A DNA stretch of 64,000 nucleotides from Rubrobacter calidifluminis (GTDB lineage: Bacteria > Actinomycetota > Rubrobacteria > Rubrobacterales > Rubrobacteraceae), in contig NZ_JAQKGV010000010.1 in NCBI RefSeq assembly GCF_028617075.1, positions 1 through 64,000 on the forward strand, written 5' to 3'. The stretch's first letter is position 1; every line of letters starts with the position of its first letter. The translations under genes were made by a program, and so were the position numbers. The notes beneath the pieces were generated by a model. It searched no databases. It saw only the letters and a program-made list of their open reading frames with translations, and was not told the origin of the DNA. Positions 1 to 7,990 of this stretch are shown here, piece by piece.

Positions 1-159
1 GGTTAACGTGGGACGGATCGCTAACTGGCTCAACGGTGTTCCTACCGCCGTAACTCGGCGCTCCCGATTGGCGGCTCTGGCTCCGGTGAGCTGATCGTGG
101 CTCTCCGGCGAATAAACCAACAGTATCTATGCCGGCGTTTACTTGATCTTTGCCGGACT

Positions 160-492
160 CTACGATAGGCGCCATTCCACCAGCTCCGGCCCGCCGCCTT
201 CGGCGGGGAACATCTGGACCCTGAAGCGTATATCCGGGTGGTGGGTGTCCTTGCCGCCCCGCGTGTTGTAAGCGTCGACGAACCGGCACCGGTACTCGCC
301 GGGGAAGGTCTCGTCGGTAAGCCCCACCTCGAGCCTCACGGTCACCTCTTTCTCTCCGCCGCCGTCACCGTGCATGGATATGACGCGACCGCTCGCGTCT
401 TCCCTGAAAAGGGCATCGACCCGGGAGACGCCGCTTGAGTCCCTCAGGTCCAGCTCCAGTGTGATAGTGTCCCCAACCGTGTAAGTCCTCAC
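160..492 (-). CDS. Hypothetical 110-aa protein, probably beta-sandwich
   Basis: A GTG start at 492 is preceded by a GGAGAGGAG Shine-Dalgarno about 8 nt upstream, so the longer reading frame back to 654 is not needed and its extra part is low-complexity Arg/Gly/Ser. The protein alternates hydrophobic and polar residues (YTVGDTITLELDLRD near the N-terminus, FPGEYRCRFVDAYN near residue 75), which suggests an all-beta, Ig-like or lectin-like fold. No signal peptide or membrane segment is visible. It is divergent from the ArsR gene next door. Function unknown. Confidence 0.6.
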   Translation of the reverse strand: MRTYTVGDTITLELDLRDSSGVSRVDALFREDASGRVISMHGDGGGEKEVTVRLEVGLTDETFPGEYRCRFVDAYNTRGGKDTHHPDIRFRVQMFPAEGGGPELVEWRLS

Positions 493-690
493 CGCTCTTT
501 CTCCTCTCCCGAACGGCTCCCTCTTCGCCGTCGTTGGTCGCTCGCCGGCTTTCTCCGCCCGGAACCCCGAACCGGAACCCGACCGCCTCCGCCCGCCTTC
601 CTGCGGATCGCGCCGCCCTGGCAAGTTGACGCTCCATACGCGCCGGTATAGCATTATTTCGATTGTCGTTCAACTATAGGAGAGTATCGC

Positions 691-1104
691 GTGCGAGCGA
701 TCGACGACAAAGAGAAGGATCTGGAGCGGATCGCGAGCGAGGGCGTCTGCGAGGTGGACGTCATCCACGCGGAGGCCGTGCGGCGAGCTCGGGAGGCTTT
801 GCCGGAGGAGGAGGTCACGCGGAGGGCGACGGAGATCTTCGGGCTCCTCTCCGACCCCACGCGGTCACGCATCGTCTACGCCCTCTCGGTGGAGGAGCTG
901 TGCGTCTGTGATGTAGCCGCGGTGGCGGGGCTCTCCATCAGCGCCGCGAGCCACCAGCTCAAGCGCTTGAGGGATCGGGGGGTGGTGAGCTTCCGTAAGG
1001 AGGGCCGGTTGGCCTACTACCGCCTCGAAGACGAGCATCTGCGCCGGCTCCTTGAGGACTGCGTGGGACACGTCCTCGCAGAGCGAGGGGCGACTTCCGC
1101 CTAG
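691..1104 (+). CDS. ArsR/SmtB-family metal-responsive repressor (CadC-like)
   Basis: A 137-aa winged-helix repressor. The ELCVCD motif at residues 69-74 (C71, C73) is the classic alpha3 metal site of CadC/ArsR proteins, and C20 in a CEVDVIH stretch matches the N-terminal cysteine arm of CadC-type Cd/Pb/Zn sensors. The recognition helix is around residues 81-97 (SISAASHQLKRLR). An acidic/His C-terminal helix (DEHLRRLLEDCVGH) could be a second metal site. The GTG start at 691 has TAGGAGAG 8 nt upstream. The gene sits 41 bp before the P-type ATPase on the same strand, so it very likely represses that pump until metal binds. Which metal is not decided by sequence alone. Confidence 0.9.
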   Translation: MRAIDDKEKDLERIASEGVCEVDVIHAEAVRRAREALPEEEVTRRATEIFGLLSDPTRSRIVYALSVEELCVCDVAAVAGLSISAASHQLKRLRDRGVVSFRKEGRLAYYRLEDEHLRRLLEDCVGHVLAERGATSA

Positions 1105-1145
1105 GGCTTTGACCGTACGCAGACCTTAAAAGAAAGGAGCAAAAC

Positions 1146-3098
1146 GTGGCCAAAGAACGACTTCGCGAGCGCGAGGATGTAGAGACCGAAGAGAGAGACG
1201 AGGACGAAGAGGTCGAGGGCTTTGAGGGGCCGTGGTATCTCTTCCCGCCGATGCGCAACGCCCTCATCGCGGGCGCGCTGCTGCTGATCGGGTGGCTGAT
1301 CGAGCGCTTCACGGGCTTTCCGGCCTACGTACCGATCTCCGTCTTCGTCCTCGTCATCCTGATCGGCGCTTACTACTGGGCGCGCGAGGGTCTTGAGGAA
1401 CTCGTAGAGGAGCGCGAGGTCGGCATCGAGGTCCTCATGGCGTTCGCGACCGTGGGAGCGGTGATCCTGGGCGCGTGGTTCGAGGCCGCCTTCCTGGTCT
1501 TCCTCTACGCCGGCGCCGAGGCGACCGAAGAGTACACCTACGCCCGGACCCGCACCGCCATCCGGGCGCTCCTGGACCTCGCCCCCGAGACGGCGACGCT
1601 CCTCAAGGATGGGCGCGAGGAGACGGTCCCGGCGGAGGAGCTTGCGGTCGGCGACCTCTTCCTGGTCAGGCCCGGCGAGCGCATCCCAACGGACGGTGAG
1701 ATCCTGGAGGGCGCAAGCAGCCTGGACGAGTCGGCGGTGACGGGCGAGTCGGTGCCGGTGGAGAAGGGCGAGGGGGAGAAGGTCTTCGCCGGGACCATAA
1801 ACGCCACAGGCTCCCTGAAGGTGCGCGCGACGACGAACTTCGAGTCGAACTCGTTGCAGAAGATCATCCACCTGGTCGAGGAGGCGCAGGGCGTCAAGTC
1901 CGGCGCGCAGCGCTGGATCGACCGCTTCGGTAGCCGCTACAGCCCCGCCGTCCTTTTGGGAGCGCTCTTGCTCCTGGTCGTCCCGCCGCTCTTCGGCGGC
2001 CCCTTCGACACCTGGGCCTACCGCGCGGTGGTGCTGCTCGTCGCCGCCGCTCCGTGCGCCCTGGTCATGTCCACCCCCGTGGCGGTTGCCGCGGCGATAG
2101 GCCGCGCCGGGCGCGAGGGCGTGCTCATAAAGGGCGGCATCCACCTGGAGAACCTGGCGAAGGTCAGGGTCGTCACCTTCGACAAGACCGGAACCCTCAC
2201 CCGCGGCAAGCCCGTGGTGACCGATGTCGTCGCGGGCAACGGTTCGGCCGACGGCATGCTGAGAGTCGCAGCCGGCGTCGAGCACCTGAGCGAGCACCCG
2301 CTGGCCCGGGCGATCGTCGAGCGCGCCCGCTCGGAGGGCATACATCCTGCGGAGGTCAGGGATTTCCGGTCCCTCACCGGTGCCGGTGCCAGGGCCGAGG
2401 TCGACGGCCGGACCGTCTACGTGGGCAGCCCCGCCCTGTTCCGCGATCTCGGGGTTTCCCTCGACGGTACGCTAGAAGAGATCGAGCACCTTCAGGAGGA
2501 AGGCAAGACGGTGGTCCTGGTCGGGACCGGAGAGCGTGTGGAGGGGCTCCTCGCCATCCGTGACGAGCCGCGTCCGGAGGCGAAACGCGCCATCGAAGAG
2601 TTGCACGAGATGGGCTACGAGGTAGCGATGCTCACCGGGGACAACCTGCGCACCGCCAGAGCCATCGCCCGGGAGCTGGGCATCGACGAGGTGCGCGCCG
2701 ACCTGAAGCCCGAGGACAAGGTGGAAGCCGTAAAGGAGCTGGAGCGGGAGCACGGCCCCGTGGCGATGGTCGGGGATGGCATTAACGACGCGCCGGCCCT
2801 TGCCACGGCGACCGTCGGGATGGCGATGGGCACCGCAGGTACCGACGCGGCCATAGAGGCGGCGGACGTGGCGCTCATGGGCGACGACCCACGCAAGGCT
2901 GCCTACGCTCTCAGGCTCGCCAGGCGCAGCCAGCGCATAAGCCTGCAGAACATCGTCTTCTCCATACTGGTTCTGGCCGTCCTCATCCCCGGCGCGGTAC
3001 TCGGCTTGCTCGGCATCGCCGCTGCCGTCTTCGCCCACGAGACATCGGAGCTTCTCGCCATCGCCAACGGCCTGCGCGTCGCCCGGAGGGTCGGCTGA
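1146..3098 (+). CDS. P1B-type heavy-metal efflux ATPase with APC transmembrane motif
   Basis: A 650-aa integral-membrane ATPase of the ZntA/CadA class that exports divalent metal ions using ATP. Visible are the actuator TGES loop (near residue 202), the phosphorylation motif DKTGTLT at D346, the P1B-specific HP dipeptide at H384-P385, and the hinge GDGINDAP at 543-550. The N-terminus is a short acidic cytoplasmic tail with no CXXC metal-binding domain. The transmembrane-6 metal motif reads A302-P-C rather than the usual CPC or SPC, so the metal site lacks one normal ligand. The GTG start has AAAGGAG 6 nt upstream. It follows the ArsR repressor and is probably co-transcribed with it. Confidence 0.93.
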   Translation: MAKERLREREDVETEERDEDEEVEGFEGPWYLFPPMRNALIAGALLLIGWLIERFTGFPAYVPISVFVLVILIGAYYWAREGLEELVEEREVGIEVLMAFATVGAVILGAWFEAAFLVFLYAGAEATEEYTYARTRTAIRALLDLAPETATLLKDGREETVPAEELAVGDLFLVRPGERIPTDGEILEGASSLDESAVTGESVPVEKGEGEKVFAGTINATGSLKVRATTNFESNSLQKIIHLVEEAQGVKSGAQRWIDRFGSRYSPAVLLGALLLLVVPPLFGGPFDTWAYRAVVLLVAAAPCALVMSTPVAVAAAIGRAGREGVLIKGGIHLENLAKVRVVTFDKTGTLTRGKPVVTDVVAGNGSADGMLRVAAGVEHLSEHPLARAIVERARSEGIHPAEVRDFRSLTGAGARAEVDGRTVYVGSPALFRDLGVSLDGTLEEIEHLQEEGKTVVLVGTGERVEGLLAIRDEPRPEAKRAIEELHEMGYEVAMLTGDNLRTARAIARELGIDEVRADLKPEDKVEAVKELEREHGPVAMVGDGINDAPALATATVGMAMGTAGTDAAIEAADVALMGDDPRKAAYALRLARRSQRISLQNIVFSILVLAVLIPGAVLGLLGIAAAVFAHETSELLAIANGLRVARRVG

Positions 3099-3112
3099 AG
3101 GAGGTCGATGGC

Positions 3113-4525
3113 ATGTCCGGCGCACCATCGAAAGCAACCGGCGCGGCAACCGCACCCGGCAGGACGCGCGAACATCCGCTGTGGCTGCTGCGCGACGCGC
3201 GCAGGGCCAGAAAGCAAGGCCCGGCTGCGATCGAGCGGCGGCAGCGCGCCCGGCTTGCCGGGATGGTGGCCTTCGCGTGTGCCAACTCGCCGTACTACCG
3301 CAAGCTCTACCGGGACCTGCCGGAGAAGATCGAGGATCCCACGCTCTTGCCGATTACCTCAAAGAAGGCGCTGATGGCGCGCTTCGACGACTGGGCGACC
3401 GACCGTGAGGTGACCATCGAGAAGGCGCGGGCGTTCGTTGAGAACCCCGACCTCATCGGGGAGCGGTTCCTGGGCAGGTACACGTTGCTCACCACCTCGG
3501 GCACCACCGGGAACCGCGGGATCTTCGTGCTGGACGACCGGAGCATGGCCGTGACCAGCGCCCTCGTCTTCCGCATGCTGAGCGCCTGGCTCGGGATCGG
3601 CGACGTCATCGGCATCCTCGCCGGCGGCGGGCGCATGGCCATGGTGAACGCCATGGGCGGCCACTTCGCCTCCGCGGTAGCCGCCACCCGCCTACGCGGC
3701 AAACGGGTCCAGGTCTTCCCGGTGGATATGCCCCTACCGGAGATGGTGGCTCAACTCAACCGGTTTCGGCCGGTCATAGTCGCCTCGTACGCGAGCATGG
3801 CCGCGCTCTTGGCCGGCGAGCGGGAGGCCGGCCGCCTGCGCATCGACCCGGTGCTGGTGGTGCTCTCGGCCGAGGGGCTCCCGGCACGCGAGTACGACCG
3901 GATCGCCGGGGCGTTCGACGCCAAGGTCCGCGACAGCTACGCCGCCACCGAGTGCCCCTTCATCAGCTACCGCTGCGAGCACGGCTGGCTGCACGTCAAT
4001 AGCGACTGGCTCGTCTTGGAGCCGGTCGACGCCGACCACCGCCCCGTCGCGCCGGGCAAGCACTCGCACACGGTCCTGCTCACGAACCTCGCCAACCGGG
4101 TGCAGCCCATCATCCGCTACGACCTCGGCGACAGTATCTTGCAGCGGCCCGACCCCTGCTCGTGCGGTAACACGCTGCCCGCCATCCGCGTGCAGGGCCG
4201 CGCCGCCGACGTGCTCGCCTTTCCTATCGGCGGCGAGCGGGTCACCATTCCGCCTTTGGCGTTCGGCTCGCTGGTCGATCGCACCCCGGGGGTCGAGCTG
4301 TTCCAGATCGTGCAGACCGCACCGGCGAGCCTGCGCGTGCGCCTGCATCCCGCGGCCGGTGCCGACCCGGAGCGCGTGTGGCGGATGGTGCACGACGAGA
4401 TCACGCACCTCCTCGCCGGAAACGGGCTCGACCACGTCACGGTCGAGCGCGCCGGGGAGCCGCCGGAGCAATCCGCGGGTGGCAAGTACCGTACGATAAT
4501 CCCGCTAAACTCGGGGGGATCATGA
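3113..4525 (+). CDS. PaaK-like adenylate-forming ligase (phenylacetate-CoA ligase family)
   Basis: A 470-aa AMP-binding protein. The P-loop-like motif LTTSGTTGNRG lies near residues 124-134, an Asp-Ser-Tyr-x-x-Thr-Glu acyl-adenylate core (SYAATECPF) near 281, and the ARYD-like IIRYDLGD near 337, followed by a Cys-x-Cys-Gly pair (CSCG) characteristic of the PaaK branch. The start has AAGGAGGT 7 nt upstream, 15 nt after the ATPase stop. The stop overlaps the lspA start as ATGA, so translation is coupled. Substrate unknown; in this metal-resistance setting aromatic catabolism is not obvious, and no paa genes are nearby. Confidence 0.8.
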   Translation: MSGAPSKATGAATAPGRTREHPLWLLRDARRARKQGPAAIERRQRARLAGMVAFACANSPYYRKLYRDLPEKIEDPTLLPITSKKALMARFDDWATDREVTIEKARAFVENPDLIGERFLGRYTLLTTSGTTGNRGIFVLDDRSMAVTSALVFRMLSAWLGIGDVIGILAGGGRMAMVNAMGGHFASAVAATRLRGKRVQVFPVDMPLPEMVAQLNRFRPVIVASYASMAALLAGEREAGRLRIDPVLVVLSAEGLPAREYDRIAGAFDAKVRDSYAATECPFISYRCEHGWLHVNSDWLVLEPVDADHRPVAPGKHSHTVLLTNLANRVQPIIRYDLGDSILQRPDPCSCGNTLPAIRVQGRAADVLAFPIGGERVTIPPLAFGSLVDRTPGVELFQIVQTAPASLRVRLHPAAGADPERVWRMVHDEITHLLAGNGLDHVTVERAGEPPEQSAGGKYRTIIPLNSGGS

Positions 4526-5049
4526 CCCGACGGTTCGGCAGGAAGATTGGCGTAACCTCGACAGCCGCCGCCCTGACCGTCCTCGGCGCGTACCTCGCGC
4601 GCCGGTGGGCCGAACGCGGCTTGGACTACGGCGAGACGGTCCCCCTGGCCGGCGACCTCTTCCGCCTGACCCTCGGCGAGAACCCGGGCGTGGCCTTCGG
4701 CCTGCTCGGTGGCTCCCCGCTCGTGCCCTGGCTCTCCGCGCTCGCGCTCGTCGTCTTCGCGCTTTACCTGGCTCGATCCCTGCGGGACAGCCGCGCGGGC
4801 GGTGTCTCGCTCGGCCTGATCCTCGGCGGCGGCCTCGCCAACCTGCTCGACCGCCTCGGCGACGGGCGCGTCACCGACTACCTGGACGTCGGCCTGGGGA
4901 GCTGGCGCTGGCCTACCTTCAACCTGCCCGACGCGGCGATAACGGTTGGTGTTTTCCTGGTCGTGTGGCTGCTCTGGCGTGACGCGCCCCACTCTACGAC
5001 GGGAAAGGAGAAGAATTCGCGTGGGCTCTTTGAGCGACTTCTTCGATAA
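4522..5049 (+). CDS. lspA: Lipoprotein signal peptidase (signal peptidase II)
   Basis: A 175-aa four-helix membrane aspartyl protease that removes signal peptides from prolipoproteins. The family motif with Asn and the first catalytic Asp reads NLLDRLGDGRVTDYLD (about residues 110-125), and the second reads FNLPDAAITVG. The start chosen is the ATG at 4522 inside the ATGA overlap with the preceding ligase; an upstream in-frame extension is Arg-rich and not LspA-like. The location within a metal-efflux block is typical of horizontally moving resistance islands, which often carry a second lspA, so this may not be the housekeeping copy. A decayed relative lies at 7126-7326. Confidence 0.9.
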   Translation: MTRRFGRKIGVTSTAAALTVLGAYLARRWAERGLDYGETVPLAGDLFRLTLGENPGVAFGLLGGSPLVPWLSALALVVFALYLARSLRDSRAGGVSLGLILGGGLANLLDRLGDGRVTDYLDVGLGSWRWPTFNLPDAAITVGVFLVVWLLWRDAPHSTTGKEKNSRGLFERLLR

Positions 5050-6115
5050 ACATGATCCGGACGGCAGGTGGCGCGCGGGCGCCCTTACGGGACTGGCCAG
5101 CGGCACGTTCTCGACGGTCCTTATCTCCCTGGGAGGACCCAGGATCGGGCGCGACGTGCCGCTCGACTGGATGGAGATAGCGAGCATCAACCTGCGCGAC
5201 CGGGCGATCGTCTCCGAGCCCGGCTGGCCCCAGGTCCTCCCGGGCATCCTCACCCACCAGAGCGTGGACCTTGCGTGGGCGGCGGCGTACTTCGGACTCG
5301 GCATCGGGCACCTCGGCCAGGAGAAGCAGAGGAAAGCCCTGCTCGCCGGGGCCATCCCGTGGGCGGTGGCGTCCTCCGCGTTCGAGTTCTTCGTCGCCAT
5401 CCCGATCCTCCAGCGGCTGCTCAAAATGCAGGTCCCCTACTGGACGGGCTTGACCGTTCACCTGGCGTCGAGCGTCGCTTACCCGCTCTTTCTGCGGATA
5501 CGGCGGCGCATCGCAGGGGAAGAGACGACCCCGGACGAGGATCGGCTGGCGCGCCTGACCCTCCTGGCGATGGGAGGCTCGATCGCGGCCCTCGCATTGC
5601 TCGAGGTCCTCGCCCGCAAGGGGCATGAGCCCCGCTGGCCCTTCGACCGGGAGCAGGAGATCGAGGTCGGCAGGAGCTTCCTGCGGCAGATGACGGCCCA
5701 CCACGAGCTGGGGGTCCGCCTCTCCCGCCTGCTGCGGGACAAAGCCCCACAAAAGGAGGCGCGGGTGCTGGGGACCCTGATGTACGCCGAGCACGTGGGG
5801 GAACTCGACGCGATGCGCCGCTGGTGGCGCAACTGGTACGGCGGCGAGATGCCCGAGCCGACCGAAGAGGAGCACGAGCGCATGCCCGGCATGCCGCCGA
5901 CCGGGCGGGTGGACGAGCTGGAGACGATGAGCGGGGCCGCCTTCGAGCGGAGCTTCTACCCCGTCATGATCTCCCACCACGAAGGCGCGATAACCATGTC
6001 CGACGACCTGATAAGGCGGGCCAGGGACCCCCGCCTGATCCTGTTCGCCGACCAGATCCGCTACGCGCAACGCAACCAAGTGCAGTACATGCGCGAGTTG
6101 GAGGGGCGTGCCTGA
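5021..6115 (+). CDS. Membrane protein with C-terminal DUF305 domain
   Basis: A 364-aa protein with a GTG start at 5021 and AAAGGAG 10 nt upstream; it overlaps the lspA 3' end by 29 nt. The N-terminal half (about residues 15-190) has several hydrophobic helices. The C-terminal 150 residues carry the DUF305 ferritin-like helical repeat, seen as paired MTAHHELGVRLS and MISHHEGAITMS motifs. DUF305 proteins are frequent in copper and metal-resistance loci and the His/Met pattern suits metal binding. Fusion to a multi-helix membrane domain is not the common DUF305 architecture. Role inferred as metal binding or handling at the membrane. Confidence 0.8.
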   Translation: MGSLSDFFDKHDPDGRWRAGALTGLASGTFSTVLISLGGPRIGRDVPLDWMEIASINLRDRAIVSEPGWPQVLPGILTHQSVDLAWAAAYFGLGIGHLGQEKQRKALLAGAIPWAVASSAFEFFVAIPILQRLLKMQVPYWTGLTVHLASSVAYPLFLRIRRRIAGEETTPDEDRLARLTLLAMGGSIAALALLEVLARKGHEPRWPFDREQEIEVGRSFLRQMTAHHELGVRLSRLLRDKAPQKEARVLGTLMYAEHVGELDAMRRWWRNWYGGEMPEPTEEEHERMPGMPPTGRVDELETMSGAAFERSFYPVMISHHEGAITMSDDLIRRARDPRLILFADQIRYAQRNQVQYMRELEGRA

Positions 6116-6163
6116 CGCCGTTGGCGCCCCGTTCGGAGCGCGGCCGCCCGAGGGAGCAGCCCC

Positions 6164-6901
6164 TTGAACGAGTACCTGGTCGTACTCGCGTTCGCCGCGT
6201 TGCCCGCACTTGGCAACTTCGCGGGCGGGGCGCTCGCCGAGTTCGTGCCCGTCTCGCGCCTGATGCTCAACCTCGCCCTCTACTCGGCCGCCGGCGTGGT
6301 GGTCGCCGTGGTGGCCGTGGAGCTCATGCCCCGGGCGCTGGAGGCCGACCCGGCCTGGGCCATCGTTCTGGCCTTCGTCCTGGGCGGCGTCTTCTACGTG
6401 GCCGTGGACTGGGCCATACAGCGCCTCAACGACCGCTACGGCGGCGAGGGCGGAGCTGGGCCGTGGGTGATCTTCTTCGGCGTCTCGGTTGACCTCTTCT
6501 CCGACGGGATCATGGTCGGCACCGGCTCGACGGTGGCCGTGGGCCTCGGCCTGCTCCTGGCTTTGGGACAGGTGCCCTCGGACATCCCGGAAGGCTTCGC
6601 CACCGTCGCCAACTTCAGGAGAAGGGGCGTCCCGCGCAGCCGGCGCCTGCTCCTCTCGGCGGCCTTCGCGGCGCCCATCTTCCTGGGCGCCACGCTCGGC
6701 TACTGGCTGATGCGCGACGCGTCCGAGCTCAACAAGCTCCTCTTGCTCACCTTCACCGCCGGGGTTCTCAGTACGCTGGTGGTCGAGGAACTGGTGCCTG
6801 AGGCGGTCGAGGAGGTCCCCGAGTCCCCGCTTTCGTCCCTGGCCTTCATCGGCGGCTTCGCCCTCTTCGCGCTGCTCTCTACCTACCTGGAGGTGGAGTA
6901 G
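6164..6901 (+). CDS. ZIP-family transporter with substituted metal-site histidines
   Basis: A 245-aa protein with about eight hydrophobic helices and ZIP organisation. The helix-4 and helix-5 signatures are recognisable (DLFSDGIMVG near residue 110 and SDIPEGFATV near 142), but the His-Asn pairs of the canonical HNFPEG/HNIPEG motifs are replaced by Asp-Leu and Ser-Asp. The TTG start at 6164 has GGGAG about 9 nt upstream, 48 nt after the DUF305 gene. Family members move zinc or other divalent cations, often inward; with both signature histidines gone, substrate or even activity is uncertain. Last intact gene of the metal block. Confidence 0.82.
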   Translation: MNEYLVVLAFAALPALGNFAGGALAEFVPVSRLMLNLALYSAAGVVVAVVAVELMPRALEADPAWAIVLAFVLGGVFYVAVDWAIQRLNDRYGGEGGAGPWVIFFGVSVDLFSDGIMVGTGSTVAVGLGLLLALGQVPSDIPEGFATVANFRRRGVPRSRRLLLSAAFAAPIFLGATLGYWLMRDASELNKLLLLTFTAGVLSTLVVEELVPEAVEEVPESPLSSLAFIGGFALFALLSTYLEVE

Positions 6902-7125
6902 AGGGCCGGGCAGGGACCCTGATGGCCTCCACGAGCATGGCCTGAAGACTCCGCCACGCTCGCCTGATGGTCATCCGGCTTCCCGACCACCCGGCTCCGC
7001 AGAGCAGGAGAGCATGAATCTCGTGGCCGCTAACCGGTGCCGGGCGGAGGCACGAGCCGGAAGAGCGCCCGGAGCCTGACGAGCGTTGGCGCGAGTTCGG
7101 CCCTATTCGCATCACCATCGAAGGC
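6902..7125. other. Non-coding stretch after the ZIP gene
   Basis: No convincing gene on either strand. Open frames here are short, Arg/Pro/Ser-rich and lack ribosome-binding sites. The frame leading into the broken lspA copy is open back to about 7060 (reading DERWREFGPIRITIEGV), which may be the tail of whatever sequence was joined to the lspA remnant. Confidence 0.5.
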
Positions 7126-7326
7126 GTGACCCGGAGGGACGGAGTGGGAGTCGGCGGAACGGCACTTGGCTTTGTCCTCGGCAGCCTTGCCAATTTACTC
7201 GACAGCCTGGTGCTGGCCCACCTTCAACCTCCCCAAGTGGCAATAACCGTCGACTTCCTCTTCGCTCTGAGGCTGTTCGCCCGTCTCGCACCATACGATC
7301 GTGACGGGCGAACAAGAAAGTTGTAG
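7126..7326 (+). pseudogene. lspA: Decayed second copy of lspA
   Basis: The frame from 7126 reads GGTALGFVLGSLANLLD, matching the GGVSLGLILGGGLANLLDR segment of the intact lspA at 4522-5049. About 20 residues including the first catalytic Asp are then missing. The next LspA segment appears only in a shifted frame (WPTFNLPKWQ then stop, about 7214-7243), and the original frame resumes as AITVDFLFALRLFARLAPYD. So at least one deletion and two frame changes have occurred, and it cannot make a working peptidase. Probably left by an earlier duplication or insertion of a metal block. Confidence 0.72.
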
Positions 7327-7870
7327 AGCACGCAGATCGGCATCGATGCAGTGGCTTTCGCTGCCGTCAAAGCGGGATTATGAGACCGGATCGCGACATC
7401 GCCACGCCTACGGGAAGGCTCGCACACCTACCTCCCAGGCGGCTTTATGCCGCCCCTTCGGGGTTGCCTGCGGCAACCTGGCAGGAACCGGGCTGTGCTC
7501 TCCCGGCGGAACGGCGCAGGGCGAGGCTCGGAGGTACGGGCCGCAGGCCGCCCCGGATGGTCGGCCCCCGGCCCTCTACAGACATTCTCCGGTAACGCGC
7601 CCCGACAGGGCGGCCAGCTAAAGCTCGCCGCTTGTGGAAGGCGATCCTCATCGGTACGGTCCGCAGTCGGCTCCGCTTCTCTACGCCGACCCCGGCCCTC
7701 ATCGAACATCGCGAGAAGCGCAACGCCGTAAAGGCGGAGAGCCTCCCGGAGGTCGGCACACCGCCCCGAATCACATTGAGGACGCAGAGTGAAAGTTCCG
7801 CCGACATCGAAGGATCCACGCATGATCTGACCGGGTTCCGGGTTTTGCCTACGCCAGGGAAGGCTACACC
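7327..7870. other. Decayed or structured DNA with no supported gene
   Basis: Several overlapping open frames exist on both strands but none has a recognisable domain, ribosome-binding site or consistent codon bias. Small hairpins are packed near 7440-7480: GCGGC/GCCGC, CCCC/GGGG and a 7-bp GGTTGCC/GGCAACC stem. A degenerate direct duplication lies at 7533-7576 and 7653-7700. It looks like the remains of inactivated genes or a non-coding element. Confidence 0.45.
7533..7700. repeat. Degenerate direct duplication, spacing about 120-124 bp
   Basis: GGTACGGGCCGCAG at 7533-7546 recurs as GGTACGGTCCGCAG at 7653-7666. Downstream in each unit, CGGCCCCCGGCCCTC at 7562-7576 recurs as CCGACCCCGGCCCTC at 7686-7700. 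The offset between the paired blocks is 120 then 124 bp, so this is a tandem duplication with small indels. No function can be assigned. Confidence 0.5.
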
Positions 7871-7961
7871 GGGAGGGCGGGGACGGCTAAGCCGCCCTTA
7901 AAGGGGTGTCAAGGGGCCTCCATACCGGCCGTGCCCTACCCCTTGACATCCCCGCCCTCCC
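7871..7961. repeat. Nested inverted repeat upstream of the SLOG gene
   Basis: GGGAGGGCGGGG (7871-7882) is perfectly complementary to CCCCGCCCTCCC (7950-7961). Nested inside, GGGGTGTCAAGGGG (7903-7916) pairs with CCCCTTGACATCCCC (7939-7953) with one bulged base, and a small CGGC-TAA-GCCG hairpin lies at 7884-7894. Outer and inner stems compete for the CCCC at 7950-7953, so two alternative folds are possible. The right arm also contains a consensus -35 hexamer TTGACA (7943-7948). It lies 30 bp before the SLOG start codon, which suggests a regulatory or recombination site. Confidence 0.65.
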
Positions 7962-7990
7962 GGTCCCTCCCGCCTCCAGGCAGGCAAAAC

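Noticed and set aside
1101-2345. Long minus-strand frame across the ATPase
   Set aside because: Antisense of a complete P1B ATPase; composition is that of a shadow frame.
7445-7823. Minus-strand reading frames rich in Arg and Pro
   Set aside because: No ribosome-binding site, domain or stable codon bias; two overlapping frames are equally open, as expected in GC-rich non-coding DNA.
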